Below, piece after piece: positions 10,990 to 22,668 of a stretch of DNA of 64,000 nucleotides (its first letter is position 1; each line of letters opens with the position of its first letter). Under the pieces are notes generated by a model. It searched no databases. It was not told the DNA's origin and was given only the letters and a program-made list of their open reading frames with translations. The position numbers and the translations under genes are program-made. The DNA is from Aselliscus stoliczkanus (Eukaryota > Chordata > Mammalia > Chiroptera > Hipposideridae). The stretch is from positions 89,043,478 to 89,107,477 of the forward strand of contig CM066738.1 in NCBI GenBank assembly GCA_033961575.1. Reading direction: 5' to 3'.

Positions 10990-11562
10990 CAAAGGTCTCA
11001 CAATTAAGTTCGTGAACTTATCCTAGAAACAGTGCTACATACCTCATTGCTGAATATCACTATGGTCATCTTTGAAGTACTCCCCTTGGGAAGCTATGCA
11101 CCTATGCCAGTGCCTAGTCCACCCTTCAAAGCAATTTTGGAACTCCTTTTCTGGAATGGCTATCAGAGCTGTTGTCGTATTACCCTTGATGTCCTGAATG
11201 TCATCAAAATGTCTTCCTTTCAATATTTCCGTTATCCTTGGGTAAAGAAAGAAGTCATTGGGGGCTGGATCAGGTGAGTAGGGTGGGTGTTCTAATACAG
11301 TTATTTGTTTACTGGCTAAAAACTCCCTCACAGACAGTGCAGTGTGAGCTGGTGCATTGTTGTGATGCAAGAGTCATGAATTGTTGGTGAAAAGTTCAGG
11401 TCATCTAACTTTTTCACAAAGCCTTTTTAGCACTTCCAAATAGTAAACTTGGTTAACTGTTTGTCCACTTGGCACAAATTCATAATGAATAGTCCCTCTG
11501 ATATCAAAAAAGTTTAGCCACATCATTGCAACAAGTTCGTAAACTTACTTGTCCGACCTTAT
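10990..11562 (-). mobile_element. Internally deleted mariner transposon, copy 1
   Basis: An element of about 570 bp. Imperfect terminal inverted repeats start 'aggtctcacaattaagttcg' (left) and 'aggtcggacaagtaagttta' (reverse complement of the right end). The minus strand encodes the C-terminal part of a mariner transposase: FVPSGQTVNQVYYLEVLK-like text, then the second-Asp motif region (HHNNAPAHTA), then SPDPAPNDFF for the third Asp. The N-terminal helix-turn-helix half is missing: the 5' inverted repeat joins directly to the catalytic part. One TGA stop lies just before the HHNN motif, and the expected HDN aspartate is Asn. It cannot encode an active enzyme. Confidence 0.88.
11044..11370 (-). 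pseudogene. Mariner transposase C-terminal fragment
   Basis: A 108-codon open stretch inside the deleted mariner. It covers the second and third positions of the DD34D triad. At codons 2-10 the motif HHNNAPAHT replaces the usual H-D-N, losing an aspartate; the third aspartate is kept in PNDFF. The tail (KEFQNCFEGWTRHWHRCI) is typical of mariner transposases. The frame is bounded upstream by a TGA where a tryptophan would be expected. It is listed as a pseudogene because the DNA-binding domain and one catalytic residue are absent. Confidence 0.85.
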
Positions 11563-12087
11563 ATCTTTAAAGCACTTAAATTACCCAGGAGGAGAGTCAG
11601 TGGATAAGTGGCTCTCTTTATATAGAAGTCAAAAAGCCAGAAAAATGTTCTCAGCGAGGTCAACTTCTGAGAAGTGATAGGAGGAAGAGAAGGCAGCATG
11701 CAGGGAGGCAGACACCAAGGAAGATGGGACAGGCATGCTTTATAAAGTGCACAGGGTCCTGCAAATCTCAGTCCCTGTTATTTCTGAAATCAAACTAGTG
11801 AGATGAATATGACTGCTATCTTTAGCTCTTGTGAGAAGATGGAAACTAAAAGGGAGGAGTATGGTGATCATTCACAGTGTAACTTCTGAAGGGATACCCC
11901 AAAGCACACCTTCTGCTCTTCCAGTGGATCGCACATACAGTGTTTGCAGGCAGAGTCAAGCACAATCTGCTGACATGGGTAATGAGAAGAGTGTACAATT
12001 ATATGCATGGAAAGGACTCAGAGCAGTGTCTAGCACACTGTAAGCACCTCAGTGAGCATCAACTGGTTTGAGTCCACCTTTGAAAGG
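11563..12087. other. Unassigned unique-looking sequence
   Basis: No repeat, RNA or convincing exon. Frames here are short and unstructured. Confidence 0.4.
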
Positions 12088-12300
12088 CTGCATAGGTTAG
12101 TGGTCAAGAACACGGGCTCTGGAACTGAACCTCAGGATGTGGAACCTGTTTCTTTGCATGCTGACTGTGCCAAACCTCTCTGTACCTCATTTTCCTCATC
12201 TGTAAAATGGAGCATTTAGAGAAACAACCTCCTGCATTTCTTCTTATTTTTAAAAAAAGGGAATTAAATGAGTTGATATATGACAAATTCTTGCAATATG
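12088..12300 (+). mobile_element. MIR SINE
   Basis: In order: 'ggttagtggtcaagaacacg', 'ggctctggaactgaa', then the diagnostic 'acctcattttcctcatctgt' and 'aaaatggagc', then 'aattaaatgagttgatatat'. Sense orientation, close to full length. Confidence 0.85.
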
Positions 12301-12421
12301 TTTTTGTAGAAATTGTGTGTTACTATTACAAAAAAGATATTGGTGTTTAATCTAAAGTGTCTGCAGGTTAGTGTGAAAAACAAGTCAAAAATTCTAAATT
12401 CTATCAAGAACCAGTGGATAG

Positions 12422-12423
<2 letters not shown>

Positions 12424-12453
<30 letters not shown>
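12424..12453 (+). repeat. (TTA)n microsatellite
   Basis: Ten trinucleotide units. Confidence 0.95.
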
Positions 12454-14283
12454 GTCTCTCATTAAACAAAAGCCATTGATTCCCACCAGTTATGTCAATT
12501 TACATATTCATATCCATGATTCACTATTTTTTTTTTTTTGCAATGGTGGGACTGTGGTTAGTGCCAATTGAATTCTCTGATAATACAAAGTTCCTAATAT
12601 GTTTGCGATGTGAGAGTAAATTTTAAATGTATCCTTTCAAAGAATGAATAATTTGAAATTGTTTATTAGGAATAAGAATCAGTTAAAAACAAGAAATTTT
12701 AAGAGTGAGGTTGAAAAATAGCAAAAAAGTACAAGTTAATGAGGCAGAATTTAGAAAAATTGAAAGCCAGAAATTTGTAAAAAAATAAAAAAGAAAAGAA
12801 AACAAAACAAAACAAAAAACATGGAAAATGTGGTAGCTAAGATTTCCAACAATGAGCTTGGCAATAAAGAAATAATAGACTTATTCCAACAGAAGTAATG
12901 AATTAGCATATGGCAGGAGCAGTCGATCTAAAAAGTCTGAGAATTCATCCACATAATTATTTAAATATGGATTTTATTGTTATAGAAATTCAAAAGAGCC
13001 TAAAATGTGATATTTCATGAGAGAATAAGCCATGAACAATCACCACCAGTAGACTATCACTTTTGGAGACATGCACTGATCTTGCAAACTCTAAAGAAGA
13101 TGGTCAGAATTTTTGAAATAACAAGAAAATCATAAACAAAAAAGTATAAGGTCAGTCTCCAAAACTATGTGAACAGTAAAACTCACTTATTAAGGAATAA
13201 ACAATGTGTCCCCAACTAAGTCTAATGTCCAAACGTTTCTCCATCTTCAAGGCATTTAGTCTAGTTGGGAAGAAATAATATGGTCTTGGACAAAAAATAA
13301 TTTGGTGATTAGCTGGAAATCTCCATAGATCTGGGAACCTAACTAGTATTAGAAGTGCTCTCATTTGATTACACTGTTTAGTCTATATATTTTTCTATGT
13401 GTATTCAATTTGGAAAACTTATGTATTCTAATTCCTTCATGCTTTTTTTCATGAACAAACAGCCTTCTCTCTTTATTTTAGTTTTTTTGTGTGTGTTTTT
13501 TTCTTCCCTGACCATTTTAGAGGAAGCGAAGACTTCTCTTTGATCACATCTGATGGGATTGATGGAAAGCAGTCAGCATTTCCCTAAATGCTGATCAGTG
13601 GGATTATTAATCAGGAGGACTGTATTATATGCATCTCGCTTCCCTTAGACTTGGTATCAGCAGCTCAGGAGAGAAGCAGCAGAAAAAATGACTCCAGGAC
13701 AGAAGGTCTAGGAGTGAGAGGATGGGAGGACTTGGGTAGGAGAATTAGCGAAGTGGGGAATATTAGAGAGCATTTCAGGCTGCAAGCGTGCACACATGGA
13801 GAGAAAATTTGCAGTTTCAATAGACAAGAATATCTTGAAGTTTCATTTCTGACACTAGACTGGAGGCTTGGTGAGAGTGCTGCAATCAAAGCCAGTCTGG
13901 AAAAATATTCTGTTTGCAGTGCAGCTCCAAGCATTGTTCCCTGAGGCATGGGAGATGGGAGAAGCTTTTAGAGAGTGCTGTTTTCTAGGGCAACTTGGAT
14001 CCTTCCCAGCATCTCTATCCAAGAAGACAGCTTTCTTGTGAATTGATAAAGGGCCCAATAGCTTGGAAAATTCAGGGAAGAGACTTCTTACTGCTAATAA
14101 AATCCCAAATGCCACGGTGGATGTCATCTGAAGTTCTCTTACAGTGATTCCAGCATCCACAGTTTAGGGAAAGTACTTCTTTCAGGGTCCCAGTTTTCTT
14201 TCTTTTTATTTCAGACCATAAAAATAATTTATTTGTTCTCAACAATAATTTCTTCTCTACAGTATAAATGCTGCTGTGCCAGT
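12454..14283. other. Unassigned sequence
   Basis: There are overlapping open frames at 13588-14160 on both strands, but they have no recognisable domain, no good splice context, and lengths expected by chance. I see no repeat that I can name. Confidence 0.4.
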
Positions 14284-14284
14284 A

Positions 14285-14326
<42 letters not shown>

Positions 14327-14340
14327 AATAAATAAATAAT
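14284..14340 (+). repeat. (AAT)n(AAAT)n compound microsatellite
   Basis: A run of AAT units passes directly into AAAT units. Confidence 0.95.
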
Positions 14341-15324
14341 TGTTACTGATTCTGAAATGCAGACATGTGATTCAGGGTCTTCCAATCAGATACACTCATG
14401 AGAGATGCAAACATGGTTCAGAATTGAATTATGTGGGGAAAAGATGGAGATGATGGAACATCGATTTTGCTTTTGTGAATCGCCAGGGAATCAGCTTTGT
14501 TCTGCATCTAGCACTGTGCTTATGGCTTCCTGATTTGAAAGCTTTCTGAATATGCTATTGCAGCTCCCCCGCTGAGCCAATTCTGCAATGTGGAATGGAA
14601 ATTGTCCAGAAGGGAAGCTCAGCCTAGACGCCATTTCTTTAGCCTTTTCCAATGCTTTGGAAATTATTTATGATTTATGTATATAACTTACAAAATCATT
14701 TTCTCTATAAACTAGCTAGAGTAGAATCTCTAGTTAAGAACTCAGATCCACAAAGAGACTTTCCAGTTTCTCTCTTGTAAGACCCTTGGTTAAATGCCCT
14801 TATTCTGTTTTCAAATGGAGATAAGTTTTAAACTGTCTTTGATCCATTAAGGTCCCCTGCCTGTTTTAATTGCAAATTTGCATTAGTTAAAAAAAAAGAA
14901 ATGTATTAAGGTTCACTCTACCCTAAACTCTGCTGGATACGGAGCTAATAAAAATAAATACAACATGATTCTTACCTTCAATGAATTTTATTTATGAACA
15001 AAATGCACATAAATTAAGACATGCATTTTTGATAAAACATGTTGGTTTTCTTTATAGTCATTTATTATATAATTGGCAATATAAAATTCTGAATGAATGG
15101 ATCGTTTTCCTCTGAGCTCATGACACGGTTGGTTGACTTGTACTTCAGCCATAGTATTGATCATATAGCTTTATAGCTGTGTCTGTGGTTATATGTATGT
15201 ATGTGTAGCTGTGTGTACATGCTTTGTCTTCTCATGTGTAAGATCCTCTGGGGTAAGGCTCATATATTATTTATTTTTCTTTCCATCCCATCCTTAGTAC
15301 AGAGCTGGAACTCATGTCATAAAT
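14341..15324. other. Unassigned sequence
   Basis: AT-rich, no long frame, and nothing recognisable apart from a short TATG/TGTG run near 15190. Confidence 0.4.
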
Positions 15325-15326
15325 AT

Positions 15327-15409
15327 TGGGTTGTCAGAAAAATCATGACATATTTTCTCTATGTTTTTCATTGCAAAAATGAGTGATGACTTTTCCGACA
15401 ACCCAATAG
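15327..15409. mobile_element. Palindromic mariner-type MITE (about 83 bp)
   Basis: The left end 'attgggttgtcagaaaaatc' and the reverse complement of the right end 'attgggttgtcggaaaagtc' pair along about 25-30 bp with few mismatches, leaving a short central loop. A TA flanks both sides, consistent with a Tc1/mariner target duplication. The whole element is two inverted repeats back to back, like primate MADE1, so a transcript of it would fold into a hairpin. Confidence 0.85.
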
Positions 15410-15769
15410 TTACTGAACAAAAAAAATGACCAAAGTAGGCAAGCTATATCAGAAAGAATCCTAAAGATTCTATAGAACATCAGGCAGAAAATACGTCTCC
15501 TTTACACAGTTCATTCCTTAATCAAGCTTCCTACACTCCCCAACATATTCACCAAGTAAGAGGTAATTTTTTTGTTGTTGCTGTACAGGCATAGTACTAA
15601 TGAGGAAAACAGTCATCTAACCAGGAAACAAACAAAATGAATACTTTCTGCTTCTTTCTTTTTCCCCCCACCCTGCCTTGGATTTTGCTGTCCTTAATTT
15701 ATACCAACCAACGCCTTGCAGGAATAATGGGGTTTCTGAAACCAGTGCTCTCATAAACTAGTGTTATAC
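15410..15769. other. Unassigned sequence
   Basis: No feature seen beyond short T- and C-rich runs. Confidence 0.4.
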
Positions 15770-15905
15770 AGGGGGCATTTAAAATTCCTTATTCCTAAGC
15801 GATACACCAGATCAACCAAATTAAGAACTTTGGGCATGAGCTCTAGCCATTGGTATTCTGTAAAACTCGCAAGGAATTCCAATATGCTGTTGAAGCCGGA
15901 AACAC
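15770..15905 (-). mobile_element. MER5A-like hAT-Charlie remnant
   Basis: The plus strand follows the reverse complement of MER5A in order: a CCCC-like start, 'acaccagatcaaccaaatta' for the 'actgaatcagaaactct' block, 'gtattctgtaaaactcgcaa' and 'cgg aaacactgctctaa' at the end. Diverged, so the assignment is moderate. Confidence 0.45.
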
Positions 15906-17059
15906 TGCTCTAATAATGTAACAATTTAATATATTTTAATCAAATATATCTCTTAGAAAGTCTTAAGATGAAAAGCTGCTCAGCTTTGTTGTTACTGATT
16001 CAATCTGAAAGAATTTGCAATGTGAATAAATGTGTAAATAAGACATCTTAAAGGTATCCTCATAGTGGGAGAGTTTAACTCCTGATCATAATATTGTGTT
16101 AATCATGGGTTTTTAGTAATCTAAATTATTCTATTATAATCTAATCTCTGTATTGTTCTAAACATATATATATGTATTTTTTTTCCAATTGAACAGAACA
16201 GTATCTCAGAATTTATGACAATTAAATTTCCTGACTAAAAGAAACATCTAGTTTATCCCAAATAAAAAAATAATCAGTTCCTTAAAAAAAAATAAATATA
16301 TATATATATATATATATATCAAAAACTAAACAGAAGCCTTGTTCCCCTTTTGTTTTTCTTCAATTAATGTAATGAGTTTCTTCTTACTTGAAAAGCACAT
16401 ATTTTTAATTAAGCTAATTAGAAGTATCACAAGTATAACTCATGGTTGAATATGCTCTCATGTCCATCTGTATGATCAAATTTATATACAGTTACAAAGT
16501 ATCAGCTAGGGGAGAATATTAGGCAGGTATCTGACTTTGGATTCTGGTAGGCCCTCTTAGTACTTAGTTTGTTCCAGAGACATTTTCCAGGAAGTTATGC
16601 CTCGTAACTTTTTCTTGCTTGCTCCAGAGAGGGAGAAAAACTGAAAAATCTTGGAATTAACTTTCCTCTCATGACACCCAATTTTCCATTACAACTTTTT
16701 CCCTCCTAACTAGACTTCTTGACTCTTTTCACTACTTATTTCTGCATTGTTCACTGCTTCCCGGGAGTTTGCGGATTTCATCCATTCCTGAAGGCCCCAG
16801 GCTATGAAACCAAGAGCAAAAACATTGGAAAGAGGTCCAAGTGTCCCTCTGCTCTGGCCCCTCTGAGTGGGTCACAGAGGGGACAGAGAGCCTCCACTGC
16901 TTCTGCAAGGGCTGGCTGGCTTGGTTCATAAATTCCCAAATGACCTGAATTTTCATCCAATCTGTTTTCTTCCCATGCACTGGATGTAAATGTATATGCA
17001 AATATAAACCTGTGCAAATACTCATCAGAAATGGAATCTAGGGGAGCGGAAAATGCTAT
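15906..17059. other. Unassigned sequence with an (AT)n run
   Basis: (AT)n at 16295-16319. Around 16740-17020 the base composition is more GC-rich and two overlapping frames occur on the minus strand, but neither has a recognisable domain. Confidence 0.4.
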
Positions 17060-17236
17060 TTCCTAGCTAGGTGATCTCAAGCAAGTTAACATTCCTGTGC
17101 CATAATTTCTAAATATTTACATGGGGATGAAAATACTTAATGTCCATGTCTATTATAAAGATTACAGATGAATCATCTAAAGTAGTATTAGCAAAGTGCC
17201 TGCCACATGTAGTAGCCCTTCAGAAAATATTATTTA
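17060..17236 (+). mobile_element. MIR SINE (diverged)
   Basis: 'tagctaggtgatctcaagca' fits the 'agctgtgtgaccttgggcaa' block. It is followed by 'acatggggatgaaaatactt' and the 3' part 'gtgcctgccacatgtagtag'. Sense strand. Confidence 0.7.
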
Positions 17237-17458
17237 TTATTTTTGTGTTATGAGTGTGGTTGCTAGGATAAGATGGATGACTAATAATCAGGACAAATTA
17301 TTTATCCATAAATTGGGGTTAAAAATAGCTATCTTTACAATCTTACTATGTGGAATAAATTCAGTGATGCATATGAAAATGATTTGTAATTTACAAATCA
17401 CCATGAATGTTAACTATTATTAGAACCTTATATTATTGTATTTCATACTAATGATATG

Positions 17459-17524
17459 AAATATAATATATATAATATATATATATATATATCTATATAT
17501 CTATATATGTATATATATATATAT
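17459..17524. repeat. (TA)n low-complexity tract
   Basis: Almost pure TA with a few CT and GT interruptions. It lies against the tail of the following SINE. Confidence 0.9.
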
Positions 17525-17669
17525 TTTTTTTTTTTAGCTGAGCCATCCTGCCACCTGTTGGCAGCTCAGCGGCCACTCAGCTCGGGCTGGGCATTGAACT
17601 GCTGTTGCTCAGAGCTCAGTTCACACTCTTGAGTGAGCTCTTAACCAATTGAGCCACTTGGCCGGCCCT
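17525..17669 (-). mobile_element. tRNA-derived SINE, second (longer) family
   Basis: On the minus strand it begins 'gggccggccaagtggctcaa' with A-box text followed by 'ttggttaagagctcactc' and B-box text 'cagttcaatgcccagcc'. It then has a body unlike the short family ('gccgctgagctgccaacagg') and a poly(A). It shares the GGCCGGCC head with the short family but has a different anticodon arm and 3' end, and looks closer to bat VES-type SINEs. Confidence 0.8.
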
Positions 17670-20364
17670 AAACTATTTTTATTTTTTAAGTATCTTTACT
17701 GATCAAACTCCTGGAAAATACATAACGGCTAAATTAAAGCTATAAAATTGAACAAGTACAATTCCCATAAGGAAATTGATTTCTTATAGCTGCTACAGAA
17801 ATGCCAACTATTTAGAAGGATGGAGAGGATATTGGAGAAGAGGTATCCAGCTACCAATTTTATAAGGTGTATTGCCTCCCTGAAATTCCAATAAAGTACT
17901 GGATCTTGAAACCAATATAGACTTGTTTTTTGGGGGTTTTTTTGTTGTTTTTTTCAGTTAAATGCTCAGTTGTTTCCATTCTCAACTCCTCAGGTTATCT
18001 CATTTCATCCTTTCTGGAAAAAACAAACAAACAAAAAAACAAAACAAAACAAAATCAAACAAAACCAAAGTGGGGGGGCAGGCAACCTTTGAATTAAATT
18101 TATAAAGCTGAAGTTTGATGTCAATCCAGTTTAAATTGGCCACATACTGAATCTTGTCAAGACTGGAGACTAAGTGACTATTAAACTTCAGTTGAACTCA
18201 AAGAGAACTACAACTGGAATACTAGGAAACTAATTTCTATATGAATTCTTTGCTGAAGAATTCATAGATGAAAGATACCATATTTGGCTATAATCAGTCT
18301 CTGTGTATAGTAAACAGTGACAAAGCTGTGTTAGTAAAAAGTTATTTTTTAACAAAAACTTTTTTATTATACATGCAGTCAATATTTATTAAAAATAAGC
18401 AAATAGCAGAATATAAAATTACTTATAATAAACTATCCAGAGATAACCACCTATACAAAATATTGTTATTTACCATTATGTGCAGTATTATAAACAAAAA
18501 TGTAAACAGAATACATATCTTTTTGTAAACTGATTTTTAAAATATATGGCTACTTGTTTCTATGATAGTAAATACCATACAACACCAACATTTTCATAGC
18601 ATTCTATTGTATTTAAATTCCAAATTATTAACTTTTAAAATTTTTAAAAACATTTTCCTTTTTAGACACACTATGATTTCATAAGGAAAAACATTATAAC
18701 TGTTTTTAATTGTGCTTTTTCGATTATTAGTGTTGTTAGCATTATTTTACACATTTATTGTTTTTGTACTTATATTTTTGTGAATTACCTCTTAAGGATA
18801 TTTTTGATATCATTTGAGGGTGTTGCACTTATTAATATTTAAATGTTTTATTACTATATAGGCTGGCTCTTTGTCTGGAAAATATGTTGCAAACATTTCC
18901 TCAGATTACTTACCTGTAATATCACTTAAGTTGTTTTTGACCCTCAAAAAACATATTTCTAAGAAAAGAAAATGTATAAACATTTTCTTATTGGTTTCTG
19001 TCTATTGTGTGATATATTGGAAAGAGCTTCTCTACCCTAAAAAACGTATAAAATAAATTAAATTTCCCTGTGCATTTTTCCTTGTAATTATAAATGATTG
19101 TAAATAATTTACATAAATAACCCATGGAAACATTCCTATTGTGAGCAGTTTATACAAAACTGAAATACCTTAAGGAGTAGAAGTTTTTCATCTACATGAA
19201 ACCATTTGACACCCTAGAAAAAGCCACAGTGCAAGGAAAAAGCCATAGGCTGTGTACCCTTCATGATGGATTTCTGTGCACTAACAAACATATTTACATA
19301 AGCACATATAAACTTTTGTTTTGTGCTTTCTATTTACATAAATGTGCACCAGGAAAGAGAGAATAACTTTAGTAAGCAACCCATGTACTTTTGGGAATGC
19401 ACTTTTTTTACACCAAGTTTGTCTTTTTTGAAATAGTTTGAGACAATAGCTAGAATGCATATAGGAAGATAAAAAGAGTAATATATTTTTTTTAAGTTTT
19501 CACATTTCTTATTGCTATTTTATATCTATTTGATTATTATATAACCATACAATTTTTATAAATGGCTAAGGGCATCTTCATTAAATTTCACCATTTATGA
19601 AGGTTCCATGGCTTAGCATCAATATATGTCCAGTCATATCAAAGAAAAGTTGCTATATAATTGAAAACTCACTCTCTTTATGCACTGTATTTTTACAAGC
19701 AATGTTTGAATCATTTAATATGTATTCTAGGTACCATTAGAAAAGCTCTTAGTGAATATCTTAAAAGGAAAGAGAGTTTTCTCTATTCTGAAGTAAGAAA
19801 CAGAGAATATATTGTATTCACAGATGGAATTTCCTTCCCAGATATGTGCTGTTTTGCAAAGTTTTTGCATTGTGAATAGGAAAGTCATTAGAACAAGCTA
19901 CTAGCTTGGCAATTGATTCATCTGGATTTCAAATATCACATGCCAAAATGACAAAAGCATTGATATTTGTTCTTCACAAATCTCATTTCTTCTTTTTGGA
20001 CCCCTTTCTCATCCCCTTTTTTAAAATTAAGAACAAACCTCAGATCTGAATGCTGTTGTGCTATTTCTATTGCGATCATAGTATGTGTCAGGATGAAAAC
20101 ACAAATTAGATATTGTGCTTCAAATCAAAGGACATGGCCCCTGAGGAGGGAGATGAGCATATTTATTAATCAGTGATAGATACAGACTAAAGAGTAGTGA
20201 AATGAATGAAGGATGTTCCCACAACAATTAGGCATGAAGACAATTGGATTCAGGCCTCATTCTTCCAAGGAATGAGAGCTACTTTGGAACACCAGCCACT
20301 TCGTTCGGAACTTAGAATCTAAGTGGCACCAAAAAACATAAACTTCATGAAGTATTTTAGGTGT
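17670..20364. other. Long AT-rich stretch with nothing assignable
   Basis: A-rich runs at 18021-18068. Sequence around 18500-19080 has the AT-rich texture of old LINE-1 3' ends, but I cannot align it. No convincing frame. Confidence 0.4.
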
Positions 20365-20580
20365 ATGGACCGATTTGCTAGGGTTGTCATAACAAAGCAC
20401 CACAAAGTGGGTGGCATAAACAACAGAAATTTGTTGTCATATAGTTCTGGAGACTAAAAATCCAAGCTCACAATGTCACCAGGATTGGTTACTTGTGAGA
20501 ACTGTGAGAGAGAATCAGTTCCATGCCTTTTACCTTGTTTCGGGTAGTTTGTTGTCAATCTTTGGTGTTCCTTCCTTGAC
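20365..20580 (-). mobile_element. MLT1-type MaLR LTR fragment
   Basis: 'ttgctagggttgtcataaca', 'aagcaccacaaagtgggtgg', 'cataaacaacagaaatttgt' and 'agttctggagactaaaaatc' follow the reverse complement of MLT1. The distal part is lost. Confidence 0.8.
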
Positions 20581-20679
20581 TTATAGAAGCATCACACAGC
20601 TATATATCATTACCATTAGTAGTAGTATTACTGGTTATTATTGATTTAACTATCCTCCTTCATAAATTATAGATAAGAA

Positions 20680-21412
20680 ACAACTGTCAGAGAGGCTGAG
20701 GAGAAAATGGAACCCTTGTACACTGTTGGTGGGGATGTAAATTAATACAGCCACTATCGAAAACAATATGGAGATTCTTCAAAAAATAGGCAATAGAACT
20801 ACCATATGATCCAACTACTCCACTTTTGGGTACTTATGTGGAGAATATGAAAACACTAATTTGCAAAGATATATGCACCTCTATACTCATAGCAACATTT
20901 AAAATTAGCAGGATTGTTTACAGCATTATTTACAATAGCCAAGGTATGGAAACAACCTAAGTGTCCATCAATGGATAAATGGATAAAGAAAATGTGGTAC
21001 ATACATACAATAGAATACTACTCAGCCATGAAAAGGTGAAATTCTGCCATTTATGACAGCATGGATGTACCTTCAGGGAATTAATGTTAAGTGAAATAAG
21101 TCAGCTGGAGAAAGATAAATACCATATGATTTTGCCCATACTTGGAACATTAAAAAAGCAAAAACAAAACAGATGGACAAACAAAACGGAAATTCATAAA
21201 AGCAGACAACAGATTGGGGCTTACCAGAGGGAAAGGGGGGATAGAGGAAAGATGAAATGGCTAAAGTGGGTCAATTGTATGATGACTGATAGTAACAATT
21301 TTGGTAGTGAGCATGATATATTTGTAGTATATACAGATGTCAAATTATAATATTTCATACCTGAAACATGTATCATGTTATAAATTAACGTCACCTGAAT
21401 GAAAAGAAAGTA
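20680..21412 (+). mobile_element. LINE-1 ORF2 C-terminus and 3' UTR
   Basis: In order: 'acactgttggtggggatgta', 'gtgtccatcaatggataaat', 'gaatactactcagccatgaa'. The plus strand encodes MLSEISQLEKDKYHMI, the LINE-1 ORF2 tail. The 3' UTR ends with 'gtatcatgttataaattaac'. 5' truncated and frameshifted. Confidence 0.92.
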
Positions 21413-22093
21413 ATATAAAAAACACTGAAAGCCTAGTGAGGCTTTTATTGCATTAGTCAGCTAGCTGGATAACTCCTTCTCAACATTCACTCATTCAGTC
21501 AGGTAGTCAATGAATATTAATTGAACATTATGTAGTTTAACTCCTGAGCAGAGTCAGGTGTCTGTGACCTATTTCTGGCATCAACCTTTGGCTCTGCGCC
21601 TGTTCATCCTGATTTCAGGCACCGCGCCAGCTGTTTCTGGGCCCAGTGACATGGGCTTGCTGGTTTGCTCTGTCTCCAACTTTGATCTATTTGTTGCTCA
21701 GTTTTTCTGGCTTACATGTCAGTCTGCCAGCCCCAGGGTTTACAGCCTTTGATTTTCAGTTTACATTAATGAACTGTTTGGAGTTCAAATCAGATGTGAA
21801 ACCTCTTGATCCAGTAGTCTACGCTCCTTTGGAGTCGATCTTGGCAACTGAGGTCTGTTTATTCACCATCTATCTAAAGTTGCTAGAACACAAGGCAAAT
21901 GAAATTAATTCTATAATCCCAAATTCTGTCCAGAAAGCCTTACCTTTTATCTTTTCAAGGTATTTTTAAAAAATAAATGTCTCATATTCTCACCATTTCT
22001 GTGTGATAGTAATATATAACTTAACTAACCTTGATCTTCCTTCCTTCTTCCCTCCCTCCCCCATTTCCGGCTTCCTCCCTCCTCCCATCCTCC
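21413..22093. other. Unassigned; small L2 3'-end fragment near 21480
   Basis: 'cattcactcattcagtcagg' then 'tgaatattaattgaacatta' at 21483-21535 resembles an antisense L2 3' end. Two overlapping frames at 21558-21969 have no recognisable features. Confidence 0.4.
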
Positions 22094-22097
22094 CTTT

Positions 22098-22177
<80 letters not shown>

Positions 22178-22202
22178 GTCTATCATCTATTATCTATCTA
22201 TC

Positions 22203-22254
<52 letters not shown>

Positions 22255-22334
22255 ATCATCTATTATCTGCCTATCTATGATCTATCATTTATCATCTATC
22301 ATCTATCATCTATCATCGATCTATCTATCATCGA
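22094..22334 (+). repeat. Compound (TTTC)n(TATC)n microsatellite
   Basis: About 84 bp of pure TTTC units run directly into about 155 bp of TATC units with ATC interruptions. The 107- and 135-codon frames over this tract are repeat artefacts. Confidence 0.97.
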
Positions 22335-22599
22335 GCATCTCTATTTTCTATTGACTTATCTATTTAAATTGAGAAGTTATTTGACTTCCCTAAAAACTCT
22401 CCAAACTTGAGCAGCAGAAAGTGTTGAGGGTTCAGTAGCCTGACAGCTGATTTCATCTCATGTGCACTGTCCTCTGTTTCATACCTTTTATAGCCTCATC
22501 AAAAAGAACTCTGTCTCTATTTAGATATTAGATTTTTTTGCCATTTTAAACTCATCATTGGAGTTCATTAACCAAATAATTTAGTTAAGAATCCAGGAT

Positions 22600-22668
22600 T
22601 CCTTTCCTTCCTTCTTTCCTTCCTTCCTTCCTTCCTTCCTTCCTTCCTTCCTTCTTTCCTTCCTTCCT
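22600..22668 (+). repeat. (TTCC)n microsatellite
   Basis: About 17 tetranucleotide units with two TTTC interruptions. Confidence 0.95.

Noticed and set aside
13588..14160. Overlapping 94-118-codon frames on both strands
   Set aside because: No domain, no splice context; the number and length fit chance for 64 kb.
22003..22410. 135- and 107-codon frames rich in Phe, Leu, Ser, Ile and Tyr
   Set aside because: Translation of the TTTC/TATC microsatellite in different frames.
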